A DNA stretch of 64,000 nt. Origin: Rhodococcus sp. KRD197 (GTDB taxonomy: Bacteria; Actinomycetota; Actinomycetes; Mycobacteriales; Mycobacteriaceae). This document shows, one piece after another, positions 8,939 through 17,859 of this stretch; positions within the stretch are counted from its first letter, which is position 1, and each line of letters opens with the position of its first letter. Under the pieces are notes generated by a model. The model ran no database searches. It was not told the origin of the DNA and saw nothing but the letters and a program-made list of their open reading frames with translations. The stretch is from positions 920,028-984,027 of the forward strand of contig NZ_JABFAO010000004.1 of NCBI RefSeq assembly GCF_017168235.1, in the 5' to 3' direction. A program made the translations under genes and the position numbers.

Positions 8939-9004
8939 GCCAGCGAAGTGTTGTTGTTGGAGTCGATTTGACTGATTTCGGGCCGCGGTCGTGGTGCTTG
9001 CCGA
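8939..9004 (+). repeat. Imperfect direct repeat R2 (upstream of the recombinase operon)
   Basis: Second copy of the repeat at 4071-4136, with 7 mismatches over the core 56 bp (8949-9004). It ends 15 bp before the start codon of the first recombinase gene. Position and imperfect identity suggest an attachment-site half of the GInt-like element. Confidence 0.7.
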
Positions 9005-9018
9005 TACGGTGGTTTTCA

Positions 9019-10527
9019 ATGGTCGGTATTTGTCGGTGGCAGGTGTTCTGGTGTGATCCAGCCAGTTCGTCGGCTGATGTCGTCGACGATCCGGCGCTGG
9101 CCGGGTTGCCCTCATTATCGGAGTGGGCCCGCCGGCACGGGACGCGTGCGGGACAACCGTTTCTACTGCGTGCGGATGGCCACGGCGTGCCGGAGGTCGA
9201 CGAGTTCTTCGCTTCGCCCCGGATGCGTAGCTGCAAGCAGGGAACGCTCCGCAAGTATGCGTTCACACTCGCGACGTGGATGGGTTTCCTCGACGCGATC
9301 GAATGCTGTTGGTACGAGGCAAGTTCCGATCAGGTCGATGCGTTCAAGTTCTGGCGGATGACTGATACGGCAAACCCGGTACGCGTTGCAGGTGGCACCG
9401 TCAGATCGGATCTGGTCGCGATCAGCACGTTCTACGAGTGGGCACACCGCACTTATGGTGTAACGAATCCGGTGCTACGCGTGGCAGTCCGTGGTCACCG
9501 CCCCAGAGAAATAGCTACCGAGGCATATCAGGCGACTCCGCACGTGGTGCGTGATCGTGACGTGAAGTGGCTCGACCCAGCAGGGTACCGGCGATGGCGT
9601 GACATCGGATTGCGTGGTCTGGACCGGCGTGGTCGAGAAGCGGAGGGGTGGCGTGGCCGGAACGCACAGCGCGACACCGCGTTCGCCGACGGCCTGTACG
9701 GAACGGGGTTGCGGTTGTCGGAGTGGGCGAGTGTGTTGATGGTCGAGCTGCCGGTCGACGATGCCAGCCGGGGGTTCACGACGTGCCGGTTGGCGGCGGC
9801 CTGTGCGAAGGGCAGCCGCGGTCGCAGGTTCTGGATGCCTCGCGAAACGTTGGCCGACGTACGTGCCTATGTGGAGGGCGAACGAGCCCAAGCCGTACGG
9901 CGAGCACGTCGGGAGGGCCGTTACGACCGGATCCTGGAGCGCAGGATCGTGATTCGGATGCTCGGTGGCCGCCGGCTCGAACTCCGTGACCGTGGCGGTG
10001 CCAAATCCGTGGTGTCGTTGGACGCCCTCGACCCGGCCGCGCGGCTGTATCTGTTCCACGACGATGCCGGCGGGCTAAGCCCGGCGTCGCTGTGGGTGAA
10101 CGAGGACGGCATGCCGCGGATACCGCATGGTTGGCAGCACACGTTCGTCACCGCAAACCGGCGAGTCGAGCGTGAAGGTTTGATCGGGTTGGCCGCGACC
10201 GCGCACATGTTGCGGCACTCGTTCGCTTTGCGATGGTTCTCTGTCGGTCGGTTGCTGTACGAACGGCGCTTCGCCCACCTCGATGCCGAGGAGATGCGGG
10301 ACTACCGGGCACAGTTCGGCGACACCTGGTACTTCGTGATGACGCTGCTCGGGCACGCCGATGTAGCCACCACGATGAACACCTACCTGGAGCCGTTCCG
10401 CGATCTGGACGTCTCGCTACTGATCGAGCACGCGCACGGTGCGGCCATGGACCGAGTATTGACGGATCTGTTCCGAACCGACCCTCGGGTGCTCACCGAC
10501 CCACTTGCCGATACTGAGCTCTCATGA
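9019..10527 (+). CDS. Tyrosine recombinase, first gene of a three-integrase operon (GinA-like)
   Basis: A 502-residue tyrosine recombinase from ATG 9019; the in-frame GTG/TTG region upstream lies within repeat R2. The core-binding domain spans about 60-170. Catalytic motifs are visible: YGTGLRLSEWASV (Arg I), HMLRHSFALRWF (His-x-x-Arg) and LLGHADVATTMNTY (His and nucleophilic Tyr). It overlaps the next recombinase start by 4 bp. Four coupled genes in this order (three integrases plus a small helical protein) are the hallmark of GInt elements and resemble Tn554 tnpABC. It should catalyse excision and integration together with the next genes. Confidence 0.85.
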   Translation: MVGICRWQVFWCDPASSSADVVDDPALAGLPSLSEWARRHGTRAGQPFLLRADGHGVPEVDEFFASPRMRSCKQGTLRKYAFTLATWMGFLDAIECCWYEASSDQVDAFKFWRMTDTANPVRVAGGTVRSDLVAISTFYEWAHRTYGVTNPVLRVAVRGHRPREIATEAYQATPHVVRDRDVKWLDPAGYRRWRDIGLRGLDRRGREAEGWRGRNAQRDTAFADGLYGTGLRLSEWASVLMVELPVDDASRGFTTCRLAAACAKGSRGRRFWMPRETLADVRAYVEGERAQAVRRARREGRYDRILERRIVIRMLGGRRLELRDRGGAKSVVSLDALDPAARLYLFHDDAGGLSPASLWVNEDGMPRIPHGWQHTFVTANRRVEREGLIGLAATAHMLRHSFALRWFSVGRLLYERRFAHLDAEEMRDYRAQFGDTWYFVMTLLGHADVATTMNTYLEPFRDLDVSLLIEHAHGAAMDRVLTDLFRTDPRVLTDPLADTELS

Positions 10528-12356
10528 GCGCACAAGGCCGTCGAGCGCAACTGCCCGACCTGGGCTACACATCTCCCGGACGGCACGAGCCGTTGGGGAA
10601 CAACCGTTTTCGAGTCGTGTTCCATCCAGAGCGTGGTGGCCGCCCGACCACGTTCGACCTCTCCGACCTGCCAGTTACAGAAGCGATGTGTGAGTGGCTT
10701 ACCGCAGCGCTCGCGAAAGGAACCGGGCCGAGCGGGTCCGCCCGAACATTGGCATCGGCACGGACATTGCTCGGCGCAGCACGGTCGTTCGCTCGATACT
10801 TGGACTCGGCGGATCGGTCACCGGCGACGCCGGCGCAGCTGCACGGGACACATTGGGATCAGTATGTGCTGGCGCAACGGGTGTCGAACCGGCGAACACA
10901 GGTGATCAATCTGCGCAGCTTGCTGCGACATGGCAGCGATGTGCCCGACGATTTCGCGGCGAGGATGCATCGCACCCAGATCAGTTCGAGCAATCAGAAG
11001 TTCCAGGCCTACAGTGCCGCAGAGTTCACACGGATTACGGCAGCAGCGAAATCGCATGTGCGCGAATGCGTCCACCGGATTCATGGGGGTCGTGCTCTGT
11101 TGGCTCGGTGGAGGGCCGGGGAGATCGATCGGGACCTCGACAAACACGGCTGGGAGCGAGGGTGGCTACTCGATCACATCGACCGCCACGACCAAGTGCC
11201 CCGGTACTCGAACGGTTCGAGACACAATCTTTCCACCGCACATGGAGGGACGGCGGCGTTGTTCGCCGAGTTGTATCCCACACCCCAGGATGTCGCCGCT
11301 GCGGCAGCGTTGTTGATCTGTTTGACCGGGCACAATCTGTCCGCGATCGCCACGCTCCCAGCACGGCATCACAGGCCGGACGGCGACGCAGGAGCCTCCC
11401 GCACGGCGATCGTGGAGACGATCAAACCCCGGCGCGGTCGACATCACGCCCACCAGAGCATCGCCTTGCACGAAGCGGCCGCGTCCGCTCCAGCCCGGCT
11501 CGACTTGTCCAGTGCGTACGCGGTGTATCAGGTCGTTCACGATATTTGCGGACCGGTGCGCGCTCGCGCCGAAACCGAGGTGCTGTTCGCCTATTTCACG
11601 CCGAAGAACGGCATGCTGTTCCTGCCAGGGTTACGCCGCAACGTGCTCGGCGAATGGGCACAAGCCCGCGGTGTGCTCGGCGACACGGTCGACGAGACCG
11701 GTCAGCCTGCCCCGCTGCGACTCGACAGCAGACGACTACGGATGAACTGGCTCGAACAGCACCAGCAACCGGTCGCACACACCGAGCAGACACTCGCCAA
11801 CGACTATCTCGCCCGGCATCGCGGCAACCTCGCGGAATACCAGCAGATCGTGGCCGCCACCCTCGACGAGCAGGTCACCGAAGCGCGACGCACCTCGGTG
11901 ATGCGCAGCCTGACCGAGAAACAAATCGAACACGCTCGCGCCGATCCGGGCGCAGTCGCCGCTCAAGTCGGACTCACCGCCAGCGTGCTGACTGACCTGT
12001 TGGGTGGCCGTCTCGACACCGTTGTCGCCGGCTGTGTCGACAACACCCACAGTCCACACGCCCCCGCGGGGCAGCCGTGCACGGCATCGTTTCTGCTGTG
12101 CTTGTCGTGCCCGTGCGCGCGGGCAACCCCACAGCACCTGCCGGTCATCGCCGAAGTCCACGACAGACTGCAACACAAGGCGAAGGAGATGACGCCGCTG
12201 CGGTGGGCGCAGCGATTCGCCGGCCCCGTGGCTCAACTCGCCGACGTGATGAGCCGATACCCCGACACCGTCATCGAGGAGGCGCGCACACACGTGAGCG
12301 AGGAACAACGAACACTTGTAGCCAGGTTCCTAGCGCGCAACCTGGACATCCGATGA
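10524..12356 (+). CDS. Second recombinase of the operon, divergent catalytic motifs (GinB-like)
   Basis: A 610-residue integrase-like protein coupled to the previous gene (ATGA). The N-terminal SAM-like region lies around residues 60-140. In the expected Arg I block the sequence reads CLTGHNLSAIATL, with no Arg after TG, and the His-x-x-Arg block is replaced by DSRRLRMNWL, so it may be catalytically weak and play an architectural part. The C-terminal region has a cysteine cluster (GQPCTASFLLCLSCPCA), possibly metal-binding, as seen in Tn554 TnpB-type proteins. Confidence 0.8.
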   Translation: MSAQGRRAQLPDLGYTSPGRHEPLGNNRFRVVFHPERGGRPTTFDLSDLPVTEAMCEWLTAALAKGTGPSGSARTLASARTLLGAARSFARYLDSADRSPATPAQLHGTHWDQYVLAQRVSNRRTQVINLRSLLRHGSDVPDDFAARMHRTQISSSNQKFQAYSAAEFTRITAAAKSHVRECVHRIHGGRALLARWRAGEIDRDLDKHGWERGWLLDHIDRHDQVPRYSNGSRHNLSTAHGGTAALFAELYPTPQDVAAAAALLICLTGHNLSAIATLPARHHRPDGDAGASRTAIVETIKPRRGRHHAHQSIALHEAAASAPARLDLSSAYAVYQVVHDICGPVRARAETEVLFAYFTPKNGMLFLPGLRRNVLGEWAQARGVLGDTVDETGQPAPLRLDSRRLRMNWLEQHQQPVAHTEQTLANDYLARHRGNLAEYQQIVAATLDEQVTEARRTSVMRSLTEKQIEHARADPGAVAAQVGLTASVLTDLLGGRLDTVVAGCVDNTHSPHAPAGQPCTASFLLCLSCPCARATPQHLPVIAEVHDRLQHKAKEMTPLRWAQRFAGPVAQLADVMSRYPDTVIEEARTHVSEEQRTLVARFLARNLDIR

Positions 12357-14494
12357 CCACGACCAACGTCCTCACCGACGATGGCGATGCGAGGTTCCCG
12401 GGATCGGAAACCGTTGTGCTGCAGAATCGCCCGTTGCGGGCCGATACCGACGTAACCGCACTCTCCCGATTCGGTGACCAATGCTGGAATCTGACGCCTG
12501 CGTTGTTGGCTCCGCACGCACGAAGCACCTCGCTCAACTTCGGGTCCGTGCACCCCGATTTCGTTTGCACACTCAAACACCTGTACTGGGCGATGATCAA
12601 CCATGACGGTGACGACGCCACTGTCAACAGACATCATCGCGGGGGCACGCCCGCGATGCTGACGATCTCGACCATGTTCCGGTTCACCCGCGCCTTCACC
12701 GACTGGCTGGCAGCGCGTGGATGTCGATCGCTGATCCAGGTCAGCCCCGCCGATCTCGACGACTACCTGGTGCACGTCAAAACCGCGGAGACGACGCACG
12801 CCAATCGAGAGGACCTCCTCGCCGCAGTGATCAAGATGTGGGGCTACCGGAAACTCGTGCCAGAATCCGATCGTCTCCCACCCACACCGCTGTGGAACGG
12901 CGAACGTGTCTACCGGCTGCTCGAAGCCTCACGCCATGTGGAAATTCGAACCCCACGCATTCACCCCGACACCATGAACAGCCTGCTGGCATGGTCGCTG
13001 CGGTTTGTCGAGGACTTCGCCGACGACATCACGGCCGGCTTCGGTGAATACGAACGGCTCCACCGACGCATGCTACCCACCCGTCTACGCCCTGACCGGG
13101 TACGGCGCCGACCCGGCGAACTCGTCACCGATCTGCACACCCTGCTCGATAGGTACCGCGATATGGGTCGTCCGTTACCGGGCATCCGTAGTCGCGGCGG
13201 TGAACTGATCCACCACCTGCCCTATCTGGCCCGGCTCCTAGACACCGCGCCCGATTCGCTCCGCCGTCCGGAGATCCTCGACATCCTGGGCCGGTCGGGG
13301 CTGCCGATCCGCGAAGGTGCACCGTTGCTGATACCGGCCACCGGCACCCTCGACGGGCAGCTATGGTGCGAGGACTCCATCGACGAACGCGAAGCCCACC
13401 AGCTCGCCCGCCACCTCACCGCCGCCTGCTTCATCGTCATCGGCTACCTCTCCGGCATGCGGATCGGTGAGGTACTCACCCTCGAACGCGGATGCCTGCA
13501 GCGGGATTCCGACAGTGGATTGCTGCTCGTTCGCGGTCGACACTGGAAAGGGGTACACGACGCCAGCGGCTCCACCGTGCCGCAAGGACAAATTCGTCCC
13601 GACCCCTGGGTGGTCGCCGATCCCGTCGCGACCGCGATCGGTGTGCTGGAAAGACTCCACCACGACTCGTTGCTGTTCCCGCACATGCTCGGCGAACACA
13701 ACTCAGGGCCACGACAGTTCCGGACCGGGCAAGCCCGCACCACTGGCAGCATCAACACCGACATGGCCCACATGATCGGCTGGGTCGACTCCTACTGCGC
13801 AGCCACCGGCCGCACCGATGTCATACCACCCGATCCGACCGATCCGAGCATTCCCGCCCGCCGTCTGCGACGCACTCTGGCCTGGTTCATCGCCCGCAAA
13901 CCACGAGGCCTCGTCGCTGCCGCAATCCAGTACGGTCACCTGAAAGTGCAGATGACCATCGGCTACGCCGGCAGTTATGCCTCCGGGTTCCCAGACGACC
14001 TGGCGTTCGAGGAGTGGCTCGCCCGACTCGACCTCCTCGCCGACGCGGACGAGCACCTTCGACACGGTGAACATGTCAGCGGCCCAGCTGCACACACCTA
14101 CCGCCACCGCGTCGACGGCGCGCAACGATTCGCCGGACACGTCCTACGTACCAGCAGCGATGCACGCACCTTGCTCGCCAACCCGGACCTGCAGATCTAC
14201 CCAGGACACGGGATGACCTGCGTCTTCGACCCGCGCCGGGCGGCGTGCCACCTCAGCCGAGACGACACCGACACCCGCCGCACCCCCGACCTCACCGATT
14301 GCCGACCCAACTGCGTCAACATCGCCCGCACCGACCGCGATATCGACGAACTCACCACCGACATCGAAACCCTCCGTGTCCTGGTCGACGATCCTCTGGC
14401 ACCACCGATACGTGTCGCACGCGAACGACAACAACTACTTCGACTCGAAGACACTGTCACCCAACACAATCGACGCGAAAGCAACCGGCGATGA
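12353..14494 (+). CDS. Third tyrosine recombinase of the operon (GinC-like)
   Basis: A 713-residue protein from ATG 12353, which overlaps the stop of the second recombinase. Catalytic-type motifs: YLSGMRIGEVLTL (Arg I), PARRLRRTLAWFI in place of His-x-x-Arg, and QYGHLKVQMTIGYA (His/Tyr box). A cysteine-containing C terminus (MTCVFDPRRAACHL, then DCRPNCVNIA) is followed by a helical tail. I take the start at 12353 rather than further upstream because of the ATGA coupling. It is expected to be required with the other three for element movement. Confidence 0.8.
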   Translation: MTTTNVLTDDGDARFPGSETVVLQNRPLRADTDVTALSRFGDQCWNLTPALLAPHARSTSLNFGSVHPDFVCTLKHLYWAMINHDGDDATVNRHHRGGTPAMLTISTMFRFTRAFTDWLAARGCRSLIQVSPADLDDYLVHVKTAETTHANREDLLAAVIKMWGYRKLVPESDRLPPTPLWNGERVYRLLEASRHVEIRTPRIHPDTMNSLLAWSLRFVEDFADDITAGFGEYERLHRRMLPTRLRPDRVRRRPGELVTDLHTLLDRYRDMGRPLPGIRSRGGELIHHLPYLARLLDTAPDSLRRPEILDILGRSGLPIREGAPLLIPATGTLDGQLWCEDSIDEREAHQLARHLTAACFIVIGYLSGMRIGEVLTLERGCLQRDSDSGLLLVRGRHWKGVHDASGSTVPQGQIRPDPWVVADPVATAIGVLERLHHDSLLFPHMLGEHNSGPRQFRTGQARTTGSINTDMAHMIGWVDSYCAATGRTDVIPPDPTDPSIPARRLRRTLAWFIARKPRGLVAAAIQYGHLKVQMTIGYAGSYASGFPDDLAFEEWLARLDLLADADEHLRHGEHVSGPAAHTYRHRVDGAQRFAGHVLRTSSDARTLLANPDLQIYPGHGMTCVFDPRRAACHLSRDDTDTRRTPDLTDCRPNCVNIARTDRDIDELTTDIETLRVLVDDPLAPPIRVARERQQLLRLEDTVTQHNRRESNRR

Positions 14495-14895
14495 CTCCTG
14501 AGAACACAACGGAACGCCACGCGATCGAAGCAGCAATAACGCGGCTCCTCGACGGCACACCGCAACGCTCGACCGGTGCCCTGAGCATCGTCCAGCTCGC
14601 CGTCGAAGCCGACGTCAAACGATGGGTTCTGACACACAAACACACCGACCTCGCCGAACAATTCACACGACGTGCACAAACACAGGACAAGATTCCAGCT
14701 GCGTTCCACAAGCTCGATCGACGCGTCAAAGCTGCTGAAGCAGCGAACGATCGCCTTCGGCAAGAAAACAATCGGTTACAGAAACAAGTCAACATCTACG
14801 CGCAGGTCATCCACGAACTCACCACCGAACGCAACGGAACAAGTCAGCAGTCACCTGCGCGCAAGCTTTCGCACATAACCACTCACAGGCACTGA
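14491..14895 (+). CDS. Small coiled-coil accessory protein of the recombinase operon (GinD/TnpC/DUF6262-like)
   Basis: A 134-residue basic helical protein whose ATG overlaps the stop of the third recombinase. The central part (about 65-115) is a probable coiled coil: KLDRRVKAAEAANDRLRQENNRLQKQV. TnpC of Tn554 and GinD of GInts are small helical proteins in the same place and of similar length. In GInts all four genes are reported to be needed for integration and excision. The C terminus is variable. This gene closes the operon; the following TetR gene has its own palindromic operator. Confidence 0.75.
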   Translation: MTPENTTERHAIEAAITRLLDGTPQRSTGALSIVQLAVEADVKRWVLTHKHTDLAEQFTRRAQTQDKIPAAFHKLDRRVKAAEAANDRLRQENNRLQKQVNIYAQVIHELTTERNGTSQQSPARKLSHITTHRH

Positions 14896-14941
14896 CCGGT
14901 CACCGCCGCGTGCACGGCCAGCGCGATGTTGCCCCATGCAT

Positions 14942-14985
14942 CACTCACGCCCGTACCGTATCGTGATACGGTACGGACGTGAGTG
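14942..14985 (+). promoter_or_regulatory. 44-bp palindromic operator of the TetR-NmrA operon
   Basis: The core is CCGTACCGTATC-GT-GATACGGTACGG (14951-14976), a perfect inverted repeat of 12-bp arms. Symmetry continues outward through ACTCACG and CGTGAGT to 14942 and 14985, with one mismatched pair. It overlaps the start codon of the TetR gene, so the most likely ligand is the TetR protein itself acting as autorepressor. Confidence 0.8.
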
Positions 14986-15590
14986 CGAGGGAGATGTCGC
15001 GGACGCGGCGAGCAGGCGGAGCGAAACGAGCCCAGGTTCTGACCCATGTTGTGGCGGTTTTGTCGGAACGTGGTTATGCCGCAACGCGATTCGCTGACGT
15101 CTCCCAATCGTCGGGGGTCGCAGTGTCTACACTGCAGGGCTATTTCGGTTCCCGCGAGGACATGTTGATCGAGGCTCTGCGAGGCGCCACATCGGATGAA
15201 GTCGATGCGCTGGGATCGCTGGCCGCAGGCTTTGAGGATCCGTGGCATCAGCTGGTCGCGTTGGTCGATCGTGGATTGTCGACACCAGTACACACGTGGC
15301 GAATGCTGATGGAATTCTGGACCGCCGCAGCACACGACGACGAGTTGCGTGAGCGTGCCGCGGACCTCGCCCAGCACTACCGCCGTCCTTTCCTCGCGGC
15401 TGTGTCACGCGGCGTGGAGTCGGGATCGTTCGACCCCCGTTTCGAGGTTTCCGCGATTGTCGATGTTGCGGTCGCGACCATGGATGGGCGGCTCTACCCG
15501 CTCGTACTCGATCACCGAGCCTCGGCTGATCTTGATTACCGCGACGTGGTGCTTGCGCAGCTGGCCTTCGCCCTCAGGGCTGACGCATGA
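14979..15590 (+). CDS. TetR-family transcriptional regulator
   Basis: A TetR-type repressor of 203 residues if started at GTG 14979; ATG 14994 is an alternative but has its purine run directly against the start. The HTH (about residues 18-65) includes VLSERGYAATRFADVSQSSGVAVSTLQGYFGSREDML. The rest is a helical ligand domain. It begins inside a large palindrome and is translationally coupled to an NmrA-like gene (ATGA at 15587), so it probably represses the whole three-gene operon until an unknown small molecule binds. Confidence 0.88.
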   Translation: MSAREMSRTRRAGGAKRAQVLTHVVAVLSERGYAATRFADVSQSSGVAVSTLQGYFGSREDMLIEALRGATSDEVDALGSLAAGFEDPWHQLVALVDRGLSTPVHTWRMLMEFWTAAAHDDELRERAADLAQHYRRPFLAAVSRGVESGSFDPRFEVSAIVDVAVATMDGRLYPLVLDHRASADLDYRDVVLAQLAFALRADA

Positions 15591-16414
15591 CGATCCTCGT
15601 TACCGCGGCGAGCGGCAAGGTCGGTAGGGAAGTCCTTGCGCAGCTTCAGGATCGGGGAGCGGATCTGCGGCCGGGATCGCGGCGCAGCGCGATACCCCTG
15701 AACTGGACCGATCCGACGACCTGGCCCGCCGCACTCGACGGTGTCGAGCGAGTGTTCGTGATCGTGCCCGGTGGTGATGACGGCCACCGATCCGTACTCG
15801 GACTCGGCTCTGCAGTGTGTGATTTTCTGGATCTCGCCAGTCGTAGCGGCGTAACCCACGTCGTGTTGATGACCGCGCTGGGAATGAACTACGCACCAGC
15901 CGAAGTCGAGCAACGCGCTGTCGAATTGCACCTACAGCGAAGCAAACTCGCATGGACGATTTTGCGACCGAACTGGTTCTTTCAGAATCTCGTCGACGGT
16001 CCGCTGCATACCATCGCCGAAGCCGGACACGGAACGCTGCGGCTCCCGACATCAGATGCCGCAGTCAGCTTCATCGATACCCGCGACATCGCTGCGGTCG
16101 CTATCGAAGCCCTCCTCGGCGACCACACCTACCGGGAATACGACCTGACCGGACCACAAAGTCTCACCTTCGCCGAGGTCGCCGACACCTGCCGCAACTC
16201 GAACGTGCTCGTGGACGATTACCAGCCGGTGACCGCTGCACGGTTCCGCGCGATGGTGATCGAACTGGGGTGGCACCTCGACTACGTCGACACCATCAGC
16301 GGCTTGTTCACCACCATCGCGGCCGGACACGCCGCACCGGTGTTGCCCGACGCCACGAATATTCTCGGCCGCCCTACCCGACGATTCGGTGAGTTCGTTC
16401 AGGAGATTCGATGA
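15587..16414 (+). CDS. NmrA-like NAD(P)-binding protein
   Basis: A 275-residue atypical short-chain dehydrogenase. The N-terminal Rossmann motif reads VTAASGKVGREVLAQL (about 4-19), and ILRPNWFFQNLVDGPL (about 126-141) is typical of NmrA/QOR2-type redox sensors or NAD(P)H:quinone oxidoreductase-like proteins. A DTRDIAAVA motif follows. The start overlaps the TetR stop and the end overlaps the ASCH gene. It could be a redox enzyme induced by the TetR ligand; the substrate is not deducible. Confidence 0.85.
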   Translation: MTILVTAASGKVGREVLAQLQDRGADLRPGSRRSAIPLNWTDPTTWPAALDGVERVFVIVPGGDDGHRSVLGLGSAVCDFLDLASRSGVTHVVLMTALGMNYAPAEVEQRAVELHLQRSKLAWTILRPNWFFQNLVDGPLHTIAEAGHGTLRLPTSDAAVSFIDTRDIAAVAIEALLGDHTYREYDLTGPQSLTFAEVADTCRNSNVLVDDYQPVTAARFRAMVIELGWHLDYVDTISGLFTTIAAGHAAPVLPDATNILGRPTRRFGEFVQEIR

Positions 16415-17001
16415 TTCTGACCGACCGGATCGCTCATGGCGTGGCCGCCGGGGACGTCACTGTTGCGTACCGCCGCTGGACGGATACACGAGGAATCAAG
16501 GCCGGCTCGACCCTGCGAACCGTGGCAGGAATCGTCCGCATCGACCGGGTCGATCGGGCTGATCTCGAACACCTCGATGTGTCCGCCGCCGGCTATGGCA
16601 GCCGCGACGAGCTGGTATCGACGCTCCGCGGCGACGAAGCGGTTCCGCTCTGGCAAATCACCCTGCGATGGATCGGCCCAGATCCCCGAGAGGCACTTGC
16701 CGCAAACACGCTGCTCACGTCGGCGGACATCGACGAAATCAGCACCGTTTTGAATAAACTCGATGCCCGCGTCTGCTGGGCGGAGCCCACCCTGTATCGA
16801 CTCGCCGAACAACCTGGCATGACCGCAGCGCAGCTCGCCGAAGAGCTGCCGATCGACAAGGACGCGCTCAAGCGCCGTATCCGAACGCTCAAGGAACACG
16901 GCATCACTCGCAGCCTGCCGTCGGGCTATCAGCTTTCCCCTCGCGGCCACGCATACCTCGCCGCCACCGACCCCGCTCAGCGTGAACGGGTATCGACCTG
17001 A
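16411..17001 (+). CDS. ASCH-domain protein with C-terminal winged helix
   Basis: A 196-residue protein. Residues 1-95 have the ASCH pattern (KAGSTLRTVAGIVRIDRVDRADL, then VPLWQITLRWIG), a PUA-like fold that binds RNA or modified nucleotides. Residues 110-190 form a winged HTH (MTAAQLAEELPIDKDALKRRIRTLKEHGI). It is the third gene of the TetR operon, coupled by ATGA. Its role could be regulatory; the combination is common in actinobacteria but not characterised as far as I know. Confidence 0.75.
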   Translation: MILTDRIAHGVAAGDVTVAYRRWTDTRGIKAGSTLRTVAGIVRIDRVDRADLEHLDVSAAGYGSRDELVSTLRGDEAVPLWQITLRWIGPDPREALAANTLLTSADIDEISTVLNKLDARVCWAEPTLYRLAEQPGMTAAQLAEELPIDKDALKRRIRTLKEHGITRSLPSGYQLSPRGHAYLAATDPAQRERVST

Positions 17002-17061
17002 GCTAGCCTCCGTCGAAATCGGCTCGCCTTCCTCGGATTATGAATCTACGCTGCTGCAATT

Positions 17062-17589
17062 GTGACCGTAGCTACGACTCGACTGGACCTTCTGCGCTGG
17101 CAGTTCGATCTGACCTGGGCGCTCTTCGAGCTACATCTTGAGGAACTGACGTCCGAGATGCTTCGGTGGGAGCCAGCACGAGTGTGCTGGAACGTACGAA
17201 TAGATGAACACCGACAGTGGACTGCGGACTGGGACGAGGCGGAGCTCGACCCGATCCCGGTGCCGACGATTGGGTGGCTCACATGGCACATCGGCTGGTG
17301 GTGGACGGTGGCCCTGGACCACGCGCAAGGTAAAACGCCGCGTGAACGGATTGAGATCGTGTGGCCTGGTGACCTCGACGGAGTTCTGGCGTGGCTGCGC
17401 GATCTCCGGCTCGACTGGCTCGAAATTTTGGCCGGCTACGCTGACTGCGACTTGGATGCCCCGTCGTCTTACCCGTGGGGCAAAGGCTCGGAGAACACCG
17501 TCGCTCACACCGTGGCGTGGTTGAACGCGGAGCTGATGAAAAACACAGCCGAGATCGGCCAACTCAGACTGCAGTGTTCGGCTTCCTGA
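17062..17589 (+). CDS. DinB-like (DinB_2) protein
   Basis: A 175-residue four-helix protein from GTG 17062. The segment PVPTIGWLTWHIGWWWTVALDHAQGK (His near residue 76) and the later NTVAHTVAWLNAELMKN are characteristic of the DinB/YfiT-like metalloenzyme superfamily. Some actinobacterial members use mycothiol as cofactor. No ribosome binding site is obvious. It follows the ASCH gene by 60 bp but is probably separately expressed. The substrate is unknown. Confidence 0.8.
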   Translation: MTVATTRLDLLRWQFDLTWALFELHLEELTSEMLRWEPARVCWNVRIDEHRQWTADWDEAELDPIPVPTIGWLTWHIGWWWTVALDHAQGKTPRERIEIVWPGDLDGVLAWLRDLRLDWLEILAGYADCDLDAPSSYPWGKGSENTVAHTVAWLNAELMKNTAEIGQLRLQCSAS

Positions 17590-17766
17590 GACGCTTGTTC
17601 GAACAGTTGGGCGTGCTCGCGTAGCGCTTCAGCCACCATTTCTAAGGTCCTGTGGTGCCCGAGATGGCTACACCCTTCGACGCTTTACATGCTTGGATAT
17701 CGAACGCGTCGCGCGACAATGACGTTCTCCCAGAACAAGTCAGTCCAGCAACGTCAAAGGCGCGCC

Positions 17767-17820
17767 GCCCGGCCTGCTTCATGCGTGGGCCAAAACGTCT
17801 TCTCTGCACTAGTCAAGTCG
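17767..17820 (+). repeat. 54-bp direct repeat, left copy
   Basis: Matches 18675-18728 at 49 of 54 positions in the same orientation, beginning GCCCGGCCTGCTTCATGCGT and ending TTCTCTGCACTAGTCAAGTCG. The two copies bracket the glyoxalase-like gene, like the ends of a small cassette or attachment-site duplicates. Confidence 0.8.
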
Positions 17821-17859
17821 ACACTTCCGTCGATTTTGCTTGGCTCGGGCGTAGCAGAA

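Noticed and set aside
10694-11995. Long plus-strand ORF overlapping the second recombinase
   Set aside because: Shadow frame of a real integrase gene; no ribosome binding site and Arg/Ser-rich composition.
11736-12308. Minus-strand ORF antisense to the second recombinase
   Set aside because: No initiation signal and no motif; third-position GC bias belongs to the plus-strand gene.
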